DNA of 64,000 nucleotides from Streptomyces xanthochromogenes (GTDB taxonomy: Bacteria; Actinomycetota; Actinomycetes; Streptomycetales; Streptomycetaceae): the NCBI RefSeq assembly GCF_014650455.1, contig NZ_BMUZ01000006.1, positions 429,988 to 493,987 on the forward strand, read 5' to 3'. How positions within the stretch are numbered: position 1 is the stretch's first letter; each line of letters begins with the position of its first letter. This document shows positions 16,889 to 25,498 of this stretch, in pieces. The notes under the pieces are model-generated. The model searched no databases and was not told the DNA's origin. It saw only the letters and a list, made by a program, of their open reading frames with translations. The translations under genes and the position numbers were made by a program.

Positions 16889-18243
16889 GACCCGCTCCCG
16901 AAAGCCGCCGCGTACTCCCGCAGGAAGGCGGCCTCCGCGATGACCGCGCCGCGCAGTTCGGAGAAGAGGACGCGTTCGTTCGGGGCGTGCAGCGCGCACA
17001 GGCTGTCCTGCGCGCCGAAGAGCAGCACCTCGGCCCCCGGCACCGCCTTGGCGAGCCCGTTGACCAGCGGGATCGAGCCGCCGCTCGCCGCGAAGGCGGG
17101 CTCCGCGCCCCAGCCCTCGCGCAGCGCGGTGAGGGCCGCGCGATAGGCCGGGCCACCGGTCGCCGGCTCGAACCCGGGGCCGGTGTCGCCCGCCGTGACG
17201 GTCAGCTCGATTCCGAACGGCCGCAGTGCCTCCAGATGGGCGATGAGCCTGCCCTGCGCCTCCTTCGGCTCCTGCTCGGGGTGGAAGCGGAGGTTCAGTT
17301 TGGCGCGGGCGTACGGCACCACCGCCGAGGCCGCGTGGTCGACGCTCGGGGCGTCGATGCCGATCACCGTGATCGCGGGCCCGCTCCACAGCCGTTCGCC
17401 GAGGCTGCCGGTGCCGATCAGCGGCACCCCGTCGGACACCGCCGCGAGGTCGCGGAACTCCTCCTCCGTGTACGAGGTGCCGGACCACGCCTCGCGGCGA
17501 AGGCCGGGCACGGCCACATCGCCATCGGCGTCGTGCAGGGTGGCGAGCGCGTGCAGCAGCACGAGCAGGGCGTCGGGGGCGGCCCCGCCGAACTCCCTGC
17601 TGTGCCGCGCCTCGGCCAGCGTGCGCACCTCGACGACCACTTCGCTCGCGCCGCGCAGGCCGGTGGTCAGGGTGGGTGAGCCTGGGCGGATGTTGCCCAT
17701 GTCGGCGATGACCATCGCGTCGCAGGCGAACCGCTCGGGGTCGGTGGGCGGATAGTCGTCGAAGGCGCTGCCGTACTCCTCCTGGCCCTCGATCACGATC
17801 TTGATGCCGGTCGGCGGACGTCCGCCGTACGCGCGCAGCATGCCGACGTGGACAAGGATGTTGGACTTGTCGTCGGCGATGCCCCGGGCCCGAAGGCCGC
17901 CCTCGACCGGCGTCGGCTCGAACGGCGGCGACTGCCACAGCGACGCGTCGCCGGGCGGCTGGACGTCGTAGTGGCCGTAGAGCAGCACGGTGGGCGCGTG
18001 CGGGTGCGGCGGGGGGATCTCGGCGTAGACGACGGGCGCGGTGTCGGGCAGGTCGAGCCGCTCGACGTGCTCGACTCCGGCCTCCTTCAGCAGTTCCACC
18101 ACCAGGTCGTACGCCTGGTGCACCGGTTCGGGAGGGAAGCCGGGGAAGGCGATCGAGGGGATGCGGGCCAGCCGTTCCAGGTCTGCCCGCAGCCCGTCCA
18201 TCAGCGCATCGACCGTCGCTCGCAGGTCCTGGTCCGCGTCCAT
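16885..18243 (-). CDS. M20-family metallo-dipeptidase
   Basis: The 452-residue enzyme shows the M20 zinc site: YGHYDVQPPGD with the first His and catalytic Asp, GIADDKSNIL with the bridging Asp, the catalytic and ligand Glu pair in IEGQEEYGS, and MVIADMGN. The dimerisation domain follows (about 190-310). The family cleaves dipeptides or related amides in the cytoplasm. The downstream transporter starts within its stop codon, giving a two-gene operon. The start ATG at 18243 gives MDADQDLRATVDALM. Confidence 0.92.
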   Translation of the reverse strand: MDADQDLRATVDALMDGLRADLERLARIPSIAFPGFPPEPVHQAYDLVVELLKEAGVEHVERLDLPDTAPVVYAEIPPPHPHAPTVLLYGHYDVQPPGDASLWQSPPFEPTPVEGGLRARGIADDKSNILVHVGMLRAYGGRPPTGIKIVIEGQEEYGSAFDDYPPTDPERFACDAMVIADMGNIRPGSPTLTTGLRGASEVVVEVRTLAEARHSREFGGAAPDALLVLLHALATLHDADGDVAVPGLRREAWSGTSYTEEEFRDLAAVSDGVPLIGTGSLGERLWSGPAITVIGIDAPSVDHAASAVVPYARAKLNLRFHPEQEPKEAQGRLIAHLEALRPFGIELTVTAGDTGPGFEPATGGPAYRAALTALREGWGAEPAFAASGGSIPLVNGLAKAVPGAEVLLFGAQDSLCALHAPNERVLFSELRGAVIAEAAFLREYAAAFGSGS

Positions 18244-18327
18244 GGGACTCAATGCACCACGAGGTGGGCGGCCGCGCATCCGGTGCTCGGCCGGGTGCAG
18301 CACCCCCGGGCCGCCCCGGGACCGGAC

Positions 18328-19362
18328 TCAGGGAACGGCCACGGTCGGCTGGGCCGAGAAGTCACCCCACTTGCCGTCCGGCAGCCTGGCCCGGATCTTC
18401 ACGCTGTAGCGGGTGCCGGGCGGGTCGGTGACGGTGAACCTGTACGAGCCGAGGCCCTCGGGCGACGGGGTGCCGGGCACGATCGTGGTGGTCGGGGCGC
18501 CGTTGAGGAACAGCTGGTAGGCGCCGATGTCCCCGCCGGTCCGCGGGGGAACCCAGTGCAGGGTGATCTCCGTGGCGCTCCCCGACGCGGCCCGGGCGAC
18601 GGACGCCCGCAGGCCGGCCGGCGCGGTGCTCGGGGGTGCGCCGGCTGCGGAGGCGGTGGTGACGTCGACGGCGACGCTGTCCGGCGAGGAGTTGTCGGCC
18701 GCGTCCCGGGCGCGCACGGTGAAGGTGTAGACCGTGCCGGGGCGAAGTCCGGTCACGTGGGCCGTGGTCAGGGCGCCGCCGACGCTGTGGATGCGGGCGC
18801 CCTCCTGGTAGACGTCGTACGCCGTCACGCCCACGTCGTCCGTGGCCCGGCCCCAGGTAAGGACGGCCGCGCCGGTGCCGTCCGCGCGGCCCGTGAGCCG
18901 GGCCGGGGCGCTCGGCGGACGTTTGTCGTCCGGGGTGGCGGCCGGGGTGGTGACCGAGGCGGGGGCGCTGGGGACCGACCGGTTCCCGGCGGCGTCCAGG
19001 GCCCGCACGGTGAAGCGGTACGGGGTCGAGGCGGTCAGCCCGTCGACGTCGATCATGCTGCGGTCGCCGGGGACCTCCTTGGCCGTCGTCCCGTCGCGCA
19101 GGATCTCGTAGCCGGTGACGGCCTTGTTGTCGGACGATGCCCGCCACATGACGTGGACCGAGGTGGCGCTGCTCGCCTGCGCGGTGACCGCGCCGGGCAC
19201 GGTGGGGCTCGTACGGTCCTTGCCGCCGCCCGCGCCGCACGCGGTGAGCAGCAGGGGCAGCACGGCGACGAGGGCCACGACTCCCGCGGTCCGGCGGCCG
19301 GTCCGGCCCTCGGACCGGCCAAACGTTCGACCGCCGGCTCGGCGGCTTGCATCTCGGCGCAC
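18328..19362 (-). CDS. Lipoprotein with three fibronectin type III domains
   Basis: The 344-residue exported protein begins with an Arg-rich n-region, a hydrophobic core and the lipobox LLLTAC with the acylated Cys near residue 42. Three FN3 repeats follow (roughly 50-135, 145-230 and 240-340), each with the Y-(x)-(V/F)-(x)-R-(A)-D pattern such as PYRFTVRALDAAGN and VYTFTVRARDAADN. No catalytic domain is present. It probably binds surface polymers or proteins. The GTG at 19362 is chosen because GGAGGGCCCAGCC precedes it. Confidence 0.85.
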   Translation of the reverse strand: MRRDASRRAGGRTFGRSEGRTGRRTAGVVALVAVLPLLLTACGAGGGKDRTSPTVPGAVTAQASSATSVHVMWRASSDNKAVTGYEILRDGTTAKEVPGDRSMIDVDGLTASTPYRFTVRALDAAGNRSVPSAPASVTTPAATPDDKRPPSAPARLTGRADGTGAAVLTWGRATDDVGVTAYDVYQEGARIHSVGGALTTAHVTGLRPGTVYTFTVRARDAADNSSPDSVAVDVTTASAAGAPPSTAPAGLRASVARAASGSATEITLHWVPPRTGGDIGAYQLFLNGAPTTTIVPGTPSPEGLGSYRFTVTDPPGTRYSVKIRARLPDGKWGDFSAQPTVAVP

Positions 19363-19551
19363 GGCTGGGCCCTCCGCCCGACGGAAAAGGTCCAGACCTG
19401 TATGACACGGTGACGCGAACACGGCAAGAGTGCGGGCCAAGATCGTGGCCCGCACCGGAGATCACCGGATGGGCAGGCCCTCCTCGCCCGGGATCGCCGA
19501 ACCCCGGCGCCGCTCCCGATGAGTTCCGGGCCCGCGCGCGGTCTCCCCTGC

Positions 19552-20172
19552 ATGAGCAGCCAACCGAATGCCCACGCGCCCCTGCCCGACCTCGGCCCCG
19601 CGGCGGCCGAGCTGAGCCGTCTGCTCGGTGGCGTCCGCGACGAGCACCTCGACGGCCCGACGCCCTGCCCCGAGTACGCGCTGCGGGAACTCCTCTCCCA
19701 TGTGCTCGGCCTGAGCGTCGCCTTCCAGGACGCCGCGCACAAGAAGTCCGGTCCGACGACCGGCACTCCCCCGGGCACGGTGGCGCCGCCCGAGCTGCCC
19801 GCGGACTGGCGCACCGCGCTGCCCGGGAGCCTCGCCGCGATGGCCGCGGCCTGGCGGGAGCCGGCGGCCTGGGAGGGCATGGCGCAAGTGGGCGGCCTCA
19901 CGCTCCCGGCCGCGGTCACGGGCCGCGTCGGCCTCGACGAACTGGTCGTCCACGGCTGGGACTTGGCGAGGTCCACGGGACAGGACTTCCGTGCGGCCCC
20001 GGACGACCTGGAGATCTCCTACGCCTTCCTCGCCCCGTCGAAGGACGACCCGGCCGCCCGCGGCACGGCCTTCGGCCCCGCCGTCGACGTCCCCGACGAG
20101 GCCCCGATGCTGGACCGCCTCATCGGCATGAGCGGCCGCGACCCGGGCTGGACCCCCCGTACCGTCCGCTGA
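19552..20172 (+). CDS. TIGR03086-type metal-binding protein (mycothiol/DinB-like fold)
   Basis: The 206-residue protein has the hallmarks of the TIGR03086 and mycothiol-dependent maleylpyruvate isomerase N-terminal family. These are DGPTPCPEYALRELLSHVLG with the first metal His, and DELVVHGWDLARSTGQDF with a second metal-binding His. Members form four-helix DinB-like bundles; the specific reaction is unknown for most. The ATG at 19552 fits the family start. It stands alone between a divergent lipoprotein and a convergent pentapeptide gene. Confidence 0.85.
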   Translation: MSSQPNAHAPLPDLGPAAAELSRLLGGVRDEHLDGPTPCPEYALRELLSHVLGLSVAFQDAAHKKSGPTTGTPPGTVAPPELPADWRTALPGSLAAMAAAWREPAAWEGMAQVGGLTLPAAVTGRVGLDELVVHGWDLARSTGQDFRAAPDDLEISYAFLAPSKDDPAARGTAFGPAVDVPDEAPMLDRLIGMSGRDPGWTPRTVR

Positions 20173-20192
20173 GCTGACCGCCCCGCGACCTG

Positions 20193-21038
20193 TCAGTCCT
20201 CCCAGTGCGCGGGGCGTACCAGCGACGGCGGAATCCTGGTCGTCGCGTCGCCCTTCGCCGCGTTCAGCTGGGCCTGGGTCAGGAAGAACGCCTCGGTCAG
20301 ATCGGCACCGGACAGGCGCGCGTCGCGGAAGTCGGCGCCGATCAGATCCGCCAGACGCAGATCCGCCCCGCGCAGATCGGCGGCGATGAGGAAGGCGCCC
20401 CGCAGGTTCGCCCCGCGCAGGTCCGCGCCCTTCAGGCGGGCGCCCATGAGGTCGGCGCCCCGGCGGTCCTTCTTCCTGCCGGGGAACTCGGCCCTGACCA
20501 ACTCGCTCGCCCTCAGCAGCAGTTGGTTGACCTCCTCACGATGGCTCGGCACGTCGAGCACCGCCAGGGCCTCCGGGGCGAGCGCCGTCAGCGCCTCGGT
20601 CCGCGAAAGGGCCGCGCGCAGCTCCGCGTGGACGGGCCGCGCCTTCGGCAGGGCGAGCGCTTCGGTGACGTACCAGAGCAGTTCGTGGAGCTGGCGCATC
20701 ACCGGAAAGACCTCGAACATCGCCGCGGCCGTCTCCGGAGCCGCCCGCCAGTCACGGCCCTGGAAGGTCCCTTGCGACACCTTCTGGCCGGCTCCGAAGC
20801 AGTCGTACACCGTGCAGCCCTGGAAGCCGCGGCCCCGCAGCTCGCGGTGGATGCCGCAGCGGAAGTCCTGCTGGAGGTTGGGGCAGGGCTTCCCGGCCGG
20901 CTTGTCGATCGCGAAGTCGGCGGACGCCGAGTAGGCGAGGGAGACACAGCACAGGCCGAAGCAACTGCCGCAGTCGGAGACGAGGGCGAGACGGGTCGCA
21001 CCCGGAGACGGGACGGCTGCCTCGTGGTTCTGGGACAA
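20193..21038 (-). CDS. Pentapeptide-repeat protein with a Cys-rich N-terminus
   Basis: The 281-residue protein ends in about a dozen A(D/N)LxG pentapeptide repeats (ADLMGARLKGADLRGANL and onward, residues ~195-260), which form a right-handed beta-helix. The N-terminal 80 residues hold a cluster of Cys (CGSCFGLCC, CPN, RCGIH, GCTVYDC) that could bind a metal or Fe-S centre. In some pentapeptide proteins the helix mimics DNA and protects gyrase; nothing here proves that. The likely start is the TTG at 21038, with AAGGAG upstream. It stands alone. Confidence 0.85.
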   Translation of the reverse strand: MSQNHEAAVPSPGATRLALVSDCGSCFGLCCVSLAYSASADFAIDKPAGKPCPNLQQDFRCGIHRELRGRGFQGCTVYDCFGAGQKVSQGTFQGRDWRAAPETAAAMFEVFPVMRQLHELLWYVTEALALPKARPVHAELRAALSRTEALTALAPEALAVLDVPSHREEVNQLLLRASELVRAEFPGRKKDRRGADLMGARLKGADLRGANLRGAFLIAADLRGADLRLADLIGADFRDARLSGADLTEAFFLTQAQLNAAKGDATTRIPPSLVRPAHWED

Positions 21039-21208
21039 CGTGCGGGGCTCCTTCTGACGGGCGCGCCGGCCTGCGGTGACGGCGACCCGACAGTCTAGTC
21101 GCGCACCGGCGCCGAGCGTTCCGCGACGGCAGGACCCGGCGAGGACGCACCGCCCGACTCCCCAACTTCCTTGTGCCGCAGGGGTGTACGACCACTTCCC
21201 GGTAATGG

Positions 21209-21223
21209 TAGGAAAGTTTCCTA
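21209..21223 (+). promoter_or_regulatory. Palindromic operator upstream of chitosanase (CsnR-box-like)
   Basis: TAGGAAAGTTTCCTA is a perfect 7-1-7 palindrome 40 bp before the chitosanase start. Chitosanase genes of Streptomyces are known to be repressed by the ROK-family regulator CsnR through a conserved palindrome containing GAAAGTTTCC. This site looks like that box. No csnR gene lies in the window. Confidence 0.7.
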
Positions 21224-21262
21224 ACAGAACACCGAGCGACGAACTTCCTCATGGAGGTCCAC

Positions 21263-22129
21263 GTGCACACCCCCCACCGCAAGGCCACCGCACGTCGTAC
21301 CAAGATCGCCGTCCGCGCCCTGCTGGGCACCGCACTCCTCGCGGTACCGGTCACGGCGTACGCCGCGGAGAACCCGGCCGCCCCCACGGCGGACAATGCG
21401 TCGGTGATCAACGCCGCCGCGACCGGGCTCGACGACCCGGCGAAGAAGGACATAGCCATGCAGCTCGTCTCCAGCGCGGAGAACTCCTCGCTGGACTGGA
21501 AGGCGCAGTACAAGTACATCGAGGACATCAAGGACGGCCGGGGCTACACCGCCGGCATCATCGGCTTCTGCTCCGGCACCGGTGACATGCTCGACCTGGT
21601 CAAGCTGTACACGGCCCGCAACCCGGGCAACGTCCTGGCGAAGTACATTCCGGCCCTGGAGGAGGTCGACGGGACGGACTCGCACAAGGGGCTCGATCCG
21701 AACTTCACCAAGGACTGGAAGACCGCGGCCTCGGAGACGGAGTTCAAGCAGGCCCAGAACGACGAGCGCGACCGGGTGTACTTCGACCCCGCGGTCGGCC
21801 GGGGCAAGTCGGACGGGCTCGGCACGCTCGGCCAGTTCATCTACTACGACGCCATCGTCATGCACGGCGACGGCAGCGACCCGACCAGCTTCAGCTCCAT
21901 CCGCAAGCGTGCGCTCGCCAAGGCCAAGACCCCGGCCCAGGGCGGCAACGAGACGACGTACCTCAACGCCTTCCTGGACGCCCGGGTCTGGGCGATGAAG
22001 CAGGAGGAGGCGCACAGCGACACCAGCCGCGTCGACACCGAGCAGCGGGTGTTCCTGAAGAAGGGCAACCTCGACCTGAACACGCCGCTCGACTGGAAGG
22101 TGTACGGCGACCCGTACCACATCGGCTAG
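21263..22129 (+). CDS. csn: Secreted chitosanase, glycoside hydrolase family 46
   Basis: The 288-residue enzyme is exported by a signal peptide (RRTKIAVRALLGTALLAVPVTAYA, cleavage near AYA-AEN). It hydrolyses beta-1,4 bonds in chitosan. The GH46 catalytic acid is the Glu of SSAENSSLDW, and the base is the Asp of EDIKDGRGYT. IIGFCSGTGDM and LGQFIYYDAIVMHG are also conserved. I choose the GTG at 21263 because the GGAGG at 21253 is correctly spaced for it; an ATG at 21251 overlaps that site. A CsnR-like operator lies upstream and a hairpin terminator downstream, so it is a single-gene unit. Confidence 0.96.
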   Translation: MHTPHRKATARRTKIAVRALLGTALLAVPVTAYAAENPAAPTADNASVINAAATGLDDPAKKDIAMQLVSSAENSSLDWKAQYKYIEDIKDGRGYTAGIIGFCSGTGDMLDLVKLYTARNPGNVLAKYIPALEEVDGTDSHKGLDPNFTKDWKTAASETEFKQAQNDERDRVYFDPAVGRGKSDGLGTLGQFIYYDAIVMHGDGSDPTSFSSIRKRALAKAKTPAQGGNETTYLNAFLDARVWAMKQEEAHSDTSRVDTEQRVFLKKGNLDLNTPLDWKVYGDPYHIG

Positions 22130-22159
22130 GCCCCATCCCCCAACTCCCCCCACAGGAAA

Positions 22160-22194
22160 GGCGGTCACGGCGGCGACAGGCCGCCGTGACCGCC
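22160..22194 (+). terminator. Terminator of the chitosanase gene
   Basis: Perfect 14-bp arms (22160-22173 and 22181-22194) with a 7-nt loop lie 30 bp after the chitosanase stop. The rest of the gap to 22319 shows no gene. Confidence 0.78.
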
Positions 22195-22318
22195 CCTTGC
22201 GCATCGATGGCCGAAATCGGCCGAGTTGATGAAACTCGCTTTACGCAACCTTTGCGGCCCGTATTCTCTCCTTCACCAGATCATCACAAGAGCCACGATC
22301 GTCCGAGAGAGCCGCCGC

Positions 22319-22801
22319 ATGCGCATATCAAGACCAGCCGTTCGCACTCTGCTCATCTCCGGTCTGCTCGGTGCGGTCGCCCTCACCACGGCCGGCTGCC
22401 AGGACGACGCCGCCAAGCCGGCCAAGCCCACGGCGAGCAGCCCGGCCGCCACCCCCACGCAGTCGGCCACGCCCTCCTCCTCGCCGTCGCCGGCCGGGAG
22501 CCGGAGCGCGAGTGCGACCCCGACCCCGACGCACAGCGCGACGCCCGCCGCACCGCCCGTCGCCGCCACCAAGGCGCCGGTCCCCAAGGCCCCGCCGAAG
22601 CCCAGGATGACGGCCCCGGTCCCGCCGCCCCCGATGAACGGCGGCGGCAACAAGGGCGGCGGCAGCAAGGCCGGTGGCGCCGTGTACTACAAGAACTGCA
22701 CCGCCGCCCGGGCCGCCGGGGTCACCCCGCTGCACCGCGGCGACCCCGGCTACGACTCCCATCTGGACCGGGACGGCGACGGCGTCGCCTGTGAGCGCTG
22801 A
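22319..22801 (+). CDS. Lipoprotein with excalibur calcium-binding domain
   Basis: The 160-residue protein has a lipoprotein signal ending in LTTAGC, with the Cys near residue 27. A low-complexity Ser/Thr/Pro/Ala linker of about 80 residues probably spans the cell wall. The C-terminal excalibur domain runs YYKNCTAARAAG to DRDGDGVACE. The DxDxDGxxCE loop is the calcium-binding signature, and the two Cys likely form a disulfide. The function of such proteins is mostly unknown. The ATG at 22319 follows GAGAG. Confidence 0.9.
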   Translation: MRISRPAVRTLLISGLLGAVALTTAGCQDDAAKPAKPTASSPAATPTQSATPSSSPSPAGSRSASATPTPTHSATPAAPPVAATKAPVPKAPPKPRMTAPVPPPPMNGGGNKGGGSKAGGAVYYKNCTAARAAGVTPLHRGDPGYDSHLDRDGDGVACER

Positions 22802-22804
22802 GCC

Positions 22805-23053
22805 TCAGGCCGCGCGTTCCTGCCCGAGCCGCCAGGTCATCCAGTCCGCGCCGTCCGCGAACTGGGCGCTGGGGAAGGCGGTCGCACCGCTGCGCACGCG
22901 GTGCAGCCGCCCCTCCGCTTCGAGCAGCGCCAGATCGCGGTAGACGGTCATCCGGCTCACTCGCATTTCCCTGATCAGCTCGGCGATCGAGACATGGCCC
23001 CTGTACTCGACCCAGCGCGCGATCCGGGCACGACGGACGTCAGCGGTCAGCAC
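22805..23053 (-). CDS. Small DeoR-type helix-turn-helix protein
   Basis: The 82-residue protein is essentially one DeoR-type winged helix: RRARIARWVEYRGHVSIAELIREMRVSRMTVYRDLALLEAEGRL. The C-terminal sugar-phosphate sensor domain of full-length DeoR regulators (about 250 residues) is absent. The GTG at 23053 overlaps the stop of the upstream gene (GTGCTGA); a GTG at 23062 is possible. It is the last gene of an operon with a PTS EIIC and a TIM-barrel-like protein, and may regulate them by sensing through a partner. Confidence 0.75.
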   Translation of the reverse strand: MLTADVRRARIARWVEYRGHVSIAELIREMRVSRMTVYRDLALLEAEGRLHRVRSGATAFPSAQFADGADWMTWRLGQERAA

Positions 23054-23976
23054 GGCGAGCACCTGCGGCCGCGGCCGCCGAGCGCCATCCGGTTCCAGGT
23101 GTGGCGCCGGCCGCGGACCGCGACGGAGTAGGAGTAGAGCAGCTCCGGGTCGCACATGCCGGGGATGAAGGAGTCCCCGAAGTGGTGGGCGTCGACCCCT
23201 ATCTCCTTTGCGGTGAGGGCGAGTTGGGGCACCACATGGGTGTGCGAGCCCTCCTGGCTGGTGCCGATCGCGCCCATCACCACGGCTCCCGCGTCCTGCA
23301 CGGCCGCGACCGCCTCGGCGGCCAGCTCCTTGGTGACGCCGGGCATGGTGCCGGGCAGCGGCAGCACGACCCCGTCGGCGCCCGCCTCGACGAGCGAGGT
23401 GAGCCGGGCGGGGGTGACGCGCTCGGGGTGCCCGGCGTGGTGCATCTTGCCGCTCCACAGGGCGACCTCGTCCCCAAGTCCCTTGCGGAGCTCCTCCGTT
23501 ACGCGTGCCAGCCCGTCGTAGGAGCCGCCGGTGCCGGGGTTCGCGGTCAGGCACAGCATGGCCGCGCCCAGGTCGACGAGGCGCTTGGCGTACTCGGGCC
23601 TGGCCCGCCGGATCTCCGGGACGTCACCGGGTTCGAGGTTGACGGCGACGGGGCGGCCGATGTGCGCCGCGAGGTCGCCGATCGAGGTGAAGGTGCCGAG
23701 GCCCGGCAACGTCAACCTGCGCCCGTCCCAGGCGCGTTCGATGAGGTTCAGGACGACGAGGTCGGCGCCGAAGGCCGCCACGAGCTCCATGTTGTGGACA
23801 CCCCGGCCGTCCTCGCCCGGGATCAGCGCAGCGCGTTCGGCGAAGACCTCGGCGACCATCGTGCGGCCCTCGGCGGCCGCGACGGCGGCGGTGAGGCGCC
23901 GTCCGCGCAGCGCCGCGAGGTCTTCGCGGTCGAGGTCGAGGATGCGGGTGTTGGGCTCAACTGTCGTGTTCTGCAT
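23047..23976 (-). CDS. PTS-associated TIM-barrel-like protein (DUF7916-like)
   Basis: The 309-residue soluble protein has alternating helix-strand segments of a barrel: LVVLNLIERAWDG, PVAVNLEPGD, AAMLCLTANPGTGG and EAGADGVVLPLPGTMPGV. I recall similar proteins next to PTS EIIC genes and being given inconsistent names (phosphonomutase-like, DUF7916). The gene starts 3 nt after the EIIC stop and ends overlapping the small HTH gene, so it is in the same operon. It may process the sugar phosphate delivered by the permease; no reaction can be assigned. Confidence 0.7.
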   Translation of the reverse strand: MQNTTVEPNTRILDLDREDLAALRGRRLTAAVAAAEGRTMVAEVFAERAALIPGEDGRGVHNMELVAAFGADLVVLNLIERAWDGRRLTLPGLGTFTSIGDLAAHIGRPVAVNLEPGDVPEIRRARPEYAKRLVDLGAAMLCLTANPGTGGSYDGLARVTEELRKGLGDEVALWSGKMHHAGHPERVTPARLTSLVEAGADGVVLPLPGTMPGVTKELAAEAVAAVQDAGAVVMGAIGTSQEGSHTHVVPQLALTAKEIGVDAHHFGDSFIPGMCDPELLYSYSVAVRGRRHTWNRMALGGRGRRCSPC

Positions 23977-23978
23977 GG

Positions 23979-25247
23979 CTACTTGGCCTCGGCCTTCAGG
24001 AGTTCGGCAAGTTCTTCGTCGGATTCACGGCCCGGTGTCGGCAGGTTGAACCTGGTGATCGCGAAGCGGAAGACCACGTAGTAGAGGACCGCGAAGCAGA
24101 GGCCCACCAGGGCGAGCAGCCAGGGCTTCTGCGCGATGCCGAGGTTGAGGAAGAAGTCGATCGCGCCGGCCGAGAAGCCGAAGCCGTCCTTCATTCCGAG
24201 CGCCCAGGTCAGTGCCAGCGAGACGCCCGTGAGCACCGCGTGGATCGCGTAGAGGACCGGGGCGATGAACATGAAGCTGAACTCGATCGGCTCGGTGATG
24301 CCGGTGATGAAGGCGGTGAGCGCGAGGGAGAACATCATGCCGCCGACGACCTTGCGGCGCTCGGGGCGGGCGCAGTGGGTGATCGCGAGGCAGGCCGCCG
24401 GGAGGGCGAACATCATGATCGGGAAGAAGCCCGTCATGAACTGGCCGGCGGTCGGGTCGCCCGCGAGGAAGCGGGGGATGTCGCCGTGCGCGCCCCGGTA
24501 GTCGCCCGCCTGCCACCACGGGAAGGAGTTCAGGAGGTGGTGCATGCCGACCGGGATGAGACCGCGGTTGGCGATGCCGAAGATGCCGGCGCCGACGGCG
24601 CCCGAGCCGACCAGCCATTCGCCGAAGTGGTGGAGCCCGGCGCCGAGCACCGGCCAGATCAGGCCGAAGGCGATACCGATGAGCAGGCCCGCGAAGGACG
24701 ACAGGATCGGCACGAGGCGACGGCCGCCGAAGAAGCCCGCCCAGTCCGGCAGTTTGGTCCGGTGGAACTTCTGGTAGAGCAGGGCGACCACGATGCCCAT
24801 CACCACACCGCCGAGGACACCGGCGTCGACCGGCGCGTCGTTCATGACGATCCTGCCGTCCACCACGGCCGCGACCTTGGGCAGGGTGCTGTCGGTGAAG
24901 GTGGCGAGCACCTTCTGGAAGACCAGGTATCCGGCAACGGCGGCCAGGCCCGTCGAGCCGTCCGCCTTCTTCGCGAAGCCGATCGCGATGCCGACGCAGA
25001 AGAGCAGGGCGATGTTGCTGATGATCGCGCCGCCGCCCGCGGACATGTATCCGGCGATCTTGGTGACGACGGTCGGGAAGGACTCCCTGCCGAGCATGTC
25101 CGTGTTGCCGAGGCGTACCAGGAGGGCCGCCGCCGGCATCACGGCCACGGGCAGCATCAGGCTGCGGCCGATCCGCTGCAGGACCGCCATCAACCCGGCG
25201 CCCCGCTTCTTCTTCTCGGTCGCGTCCGTCGGTGCGGCCGTACTCAT
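23979..25247 (-). CDS. PTS sugar permease, EIIC domain only
   Basis: The 422-residue membrane protein belongs to the glucose/N-acetylglucosamine EIIC family. It shows LQRIGRSLMLPVAVMPAAALL, a hydrophobic core of about 10 segments, NRGLIPVGMHHLLNSFPWW and the substrate-site motif GITEPIEFSFMFIAPVLY. No EIIB or EIIA domain is fused, and none is encoded beside it, so it must borrow them from elsewhere. The ATG at 25247 has GGAGGAAGCAG upstream. I see no DasR (dre) site nearby. Sugar specificity is unresolved. Confidence 0.9.
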   Translation of the reverse strand: MSTAAPTDATEKKKRGAGLMAVLQRIGRSLMLPVAVMPAAALLVRLGNTDMLGRESFPTVVTKIAGYMSAGGGAIISNIALLFCVGIAIGFAKKADGSTGLAAVAGYLVFQKVLATFTDSTLPKVAAVVDGRIVMNDAPVDAGVLGGVVMGIVVALLYQKFHRTKLPDWAGFFGGRRLVPILSSFAGLLIGIAFGLIWPVLGAGLHHFGEWLVGSGAVGAGIFGIANRGLIPVGMHHLLNSFPWWQAGDYRGAHGDIPRFLAGDPTAGQFMTGFFPIMMFALPAACLAITHCARPERRKVVGGMMFSLALTAFITGITEPIEFSFMFIAPVLYAIHAVLTGVSLALTWALGMKDGFGFSAGAIDFFLNLGIAQKPWLLALVGLCFAVLYYVVFRFAITRFNLPTPGRESDEELAELLKAEAK

Positions 25248-25385
25248 CTGCTTCCTCCATGGACAGGGTGTTGCCATGGCAGGGGGCGCAACATCCGAAC
25301 GGGCCGCGACCCCGTGAGGGAGCCGCGGCCCTTCCGTTCTAACACCGTGACCAGCGAAAACAGCTGCCGAGTGGCCTACGGACGA

Positions 25386-25447
25386 CCTTCGGCCCGGCAG
25401 GTGGTGCCACAGGTCCCCGAGGGTCCCGTGGCCTGCCGGGCCGAAGG
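25386..25447 (-). terminator. Large inverted repeat between the purine permease and the PTS operon
   Basis: Perfect 16-bp arms (25386-25401 and 25432-25447) enclose a 30-nt loop that can itself fold (GTGG-TG-CCAC). It lies about 50 bp past the stop of the NCS2 permease and about 140 bp before the PTS operon. It probably ends the permease transcript. No gene lies in 25248-25498. Confidence 0.65.
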
Positions 25448-25498
25448 GATGAGACGTCGTGCGCAGCGGGCGCACCGCGTAGTGGCGCGATGCGCCGG

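Noticed and set aside
25248..25498. DasR (dre) operator upstream of the PTS permease
   Set aside because: No ACTGGTCTAGACCAGT-like palindrome is present; only a single CTGGTC half-site is seen.
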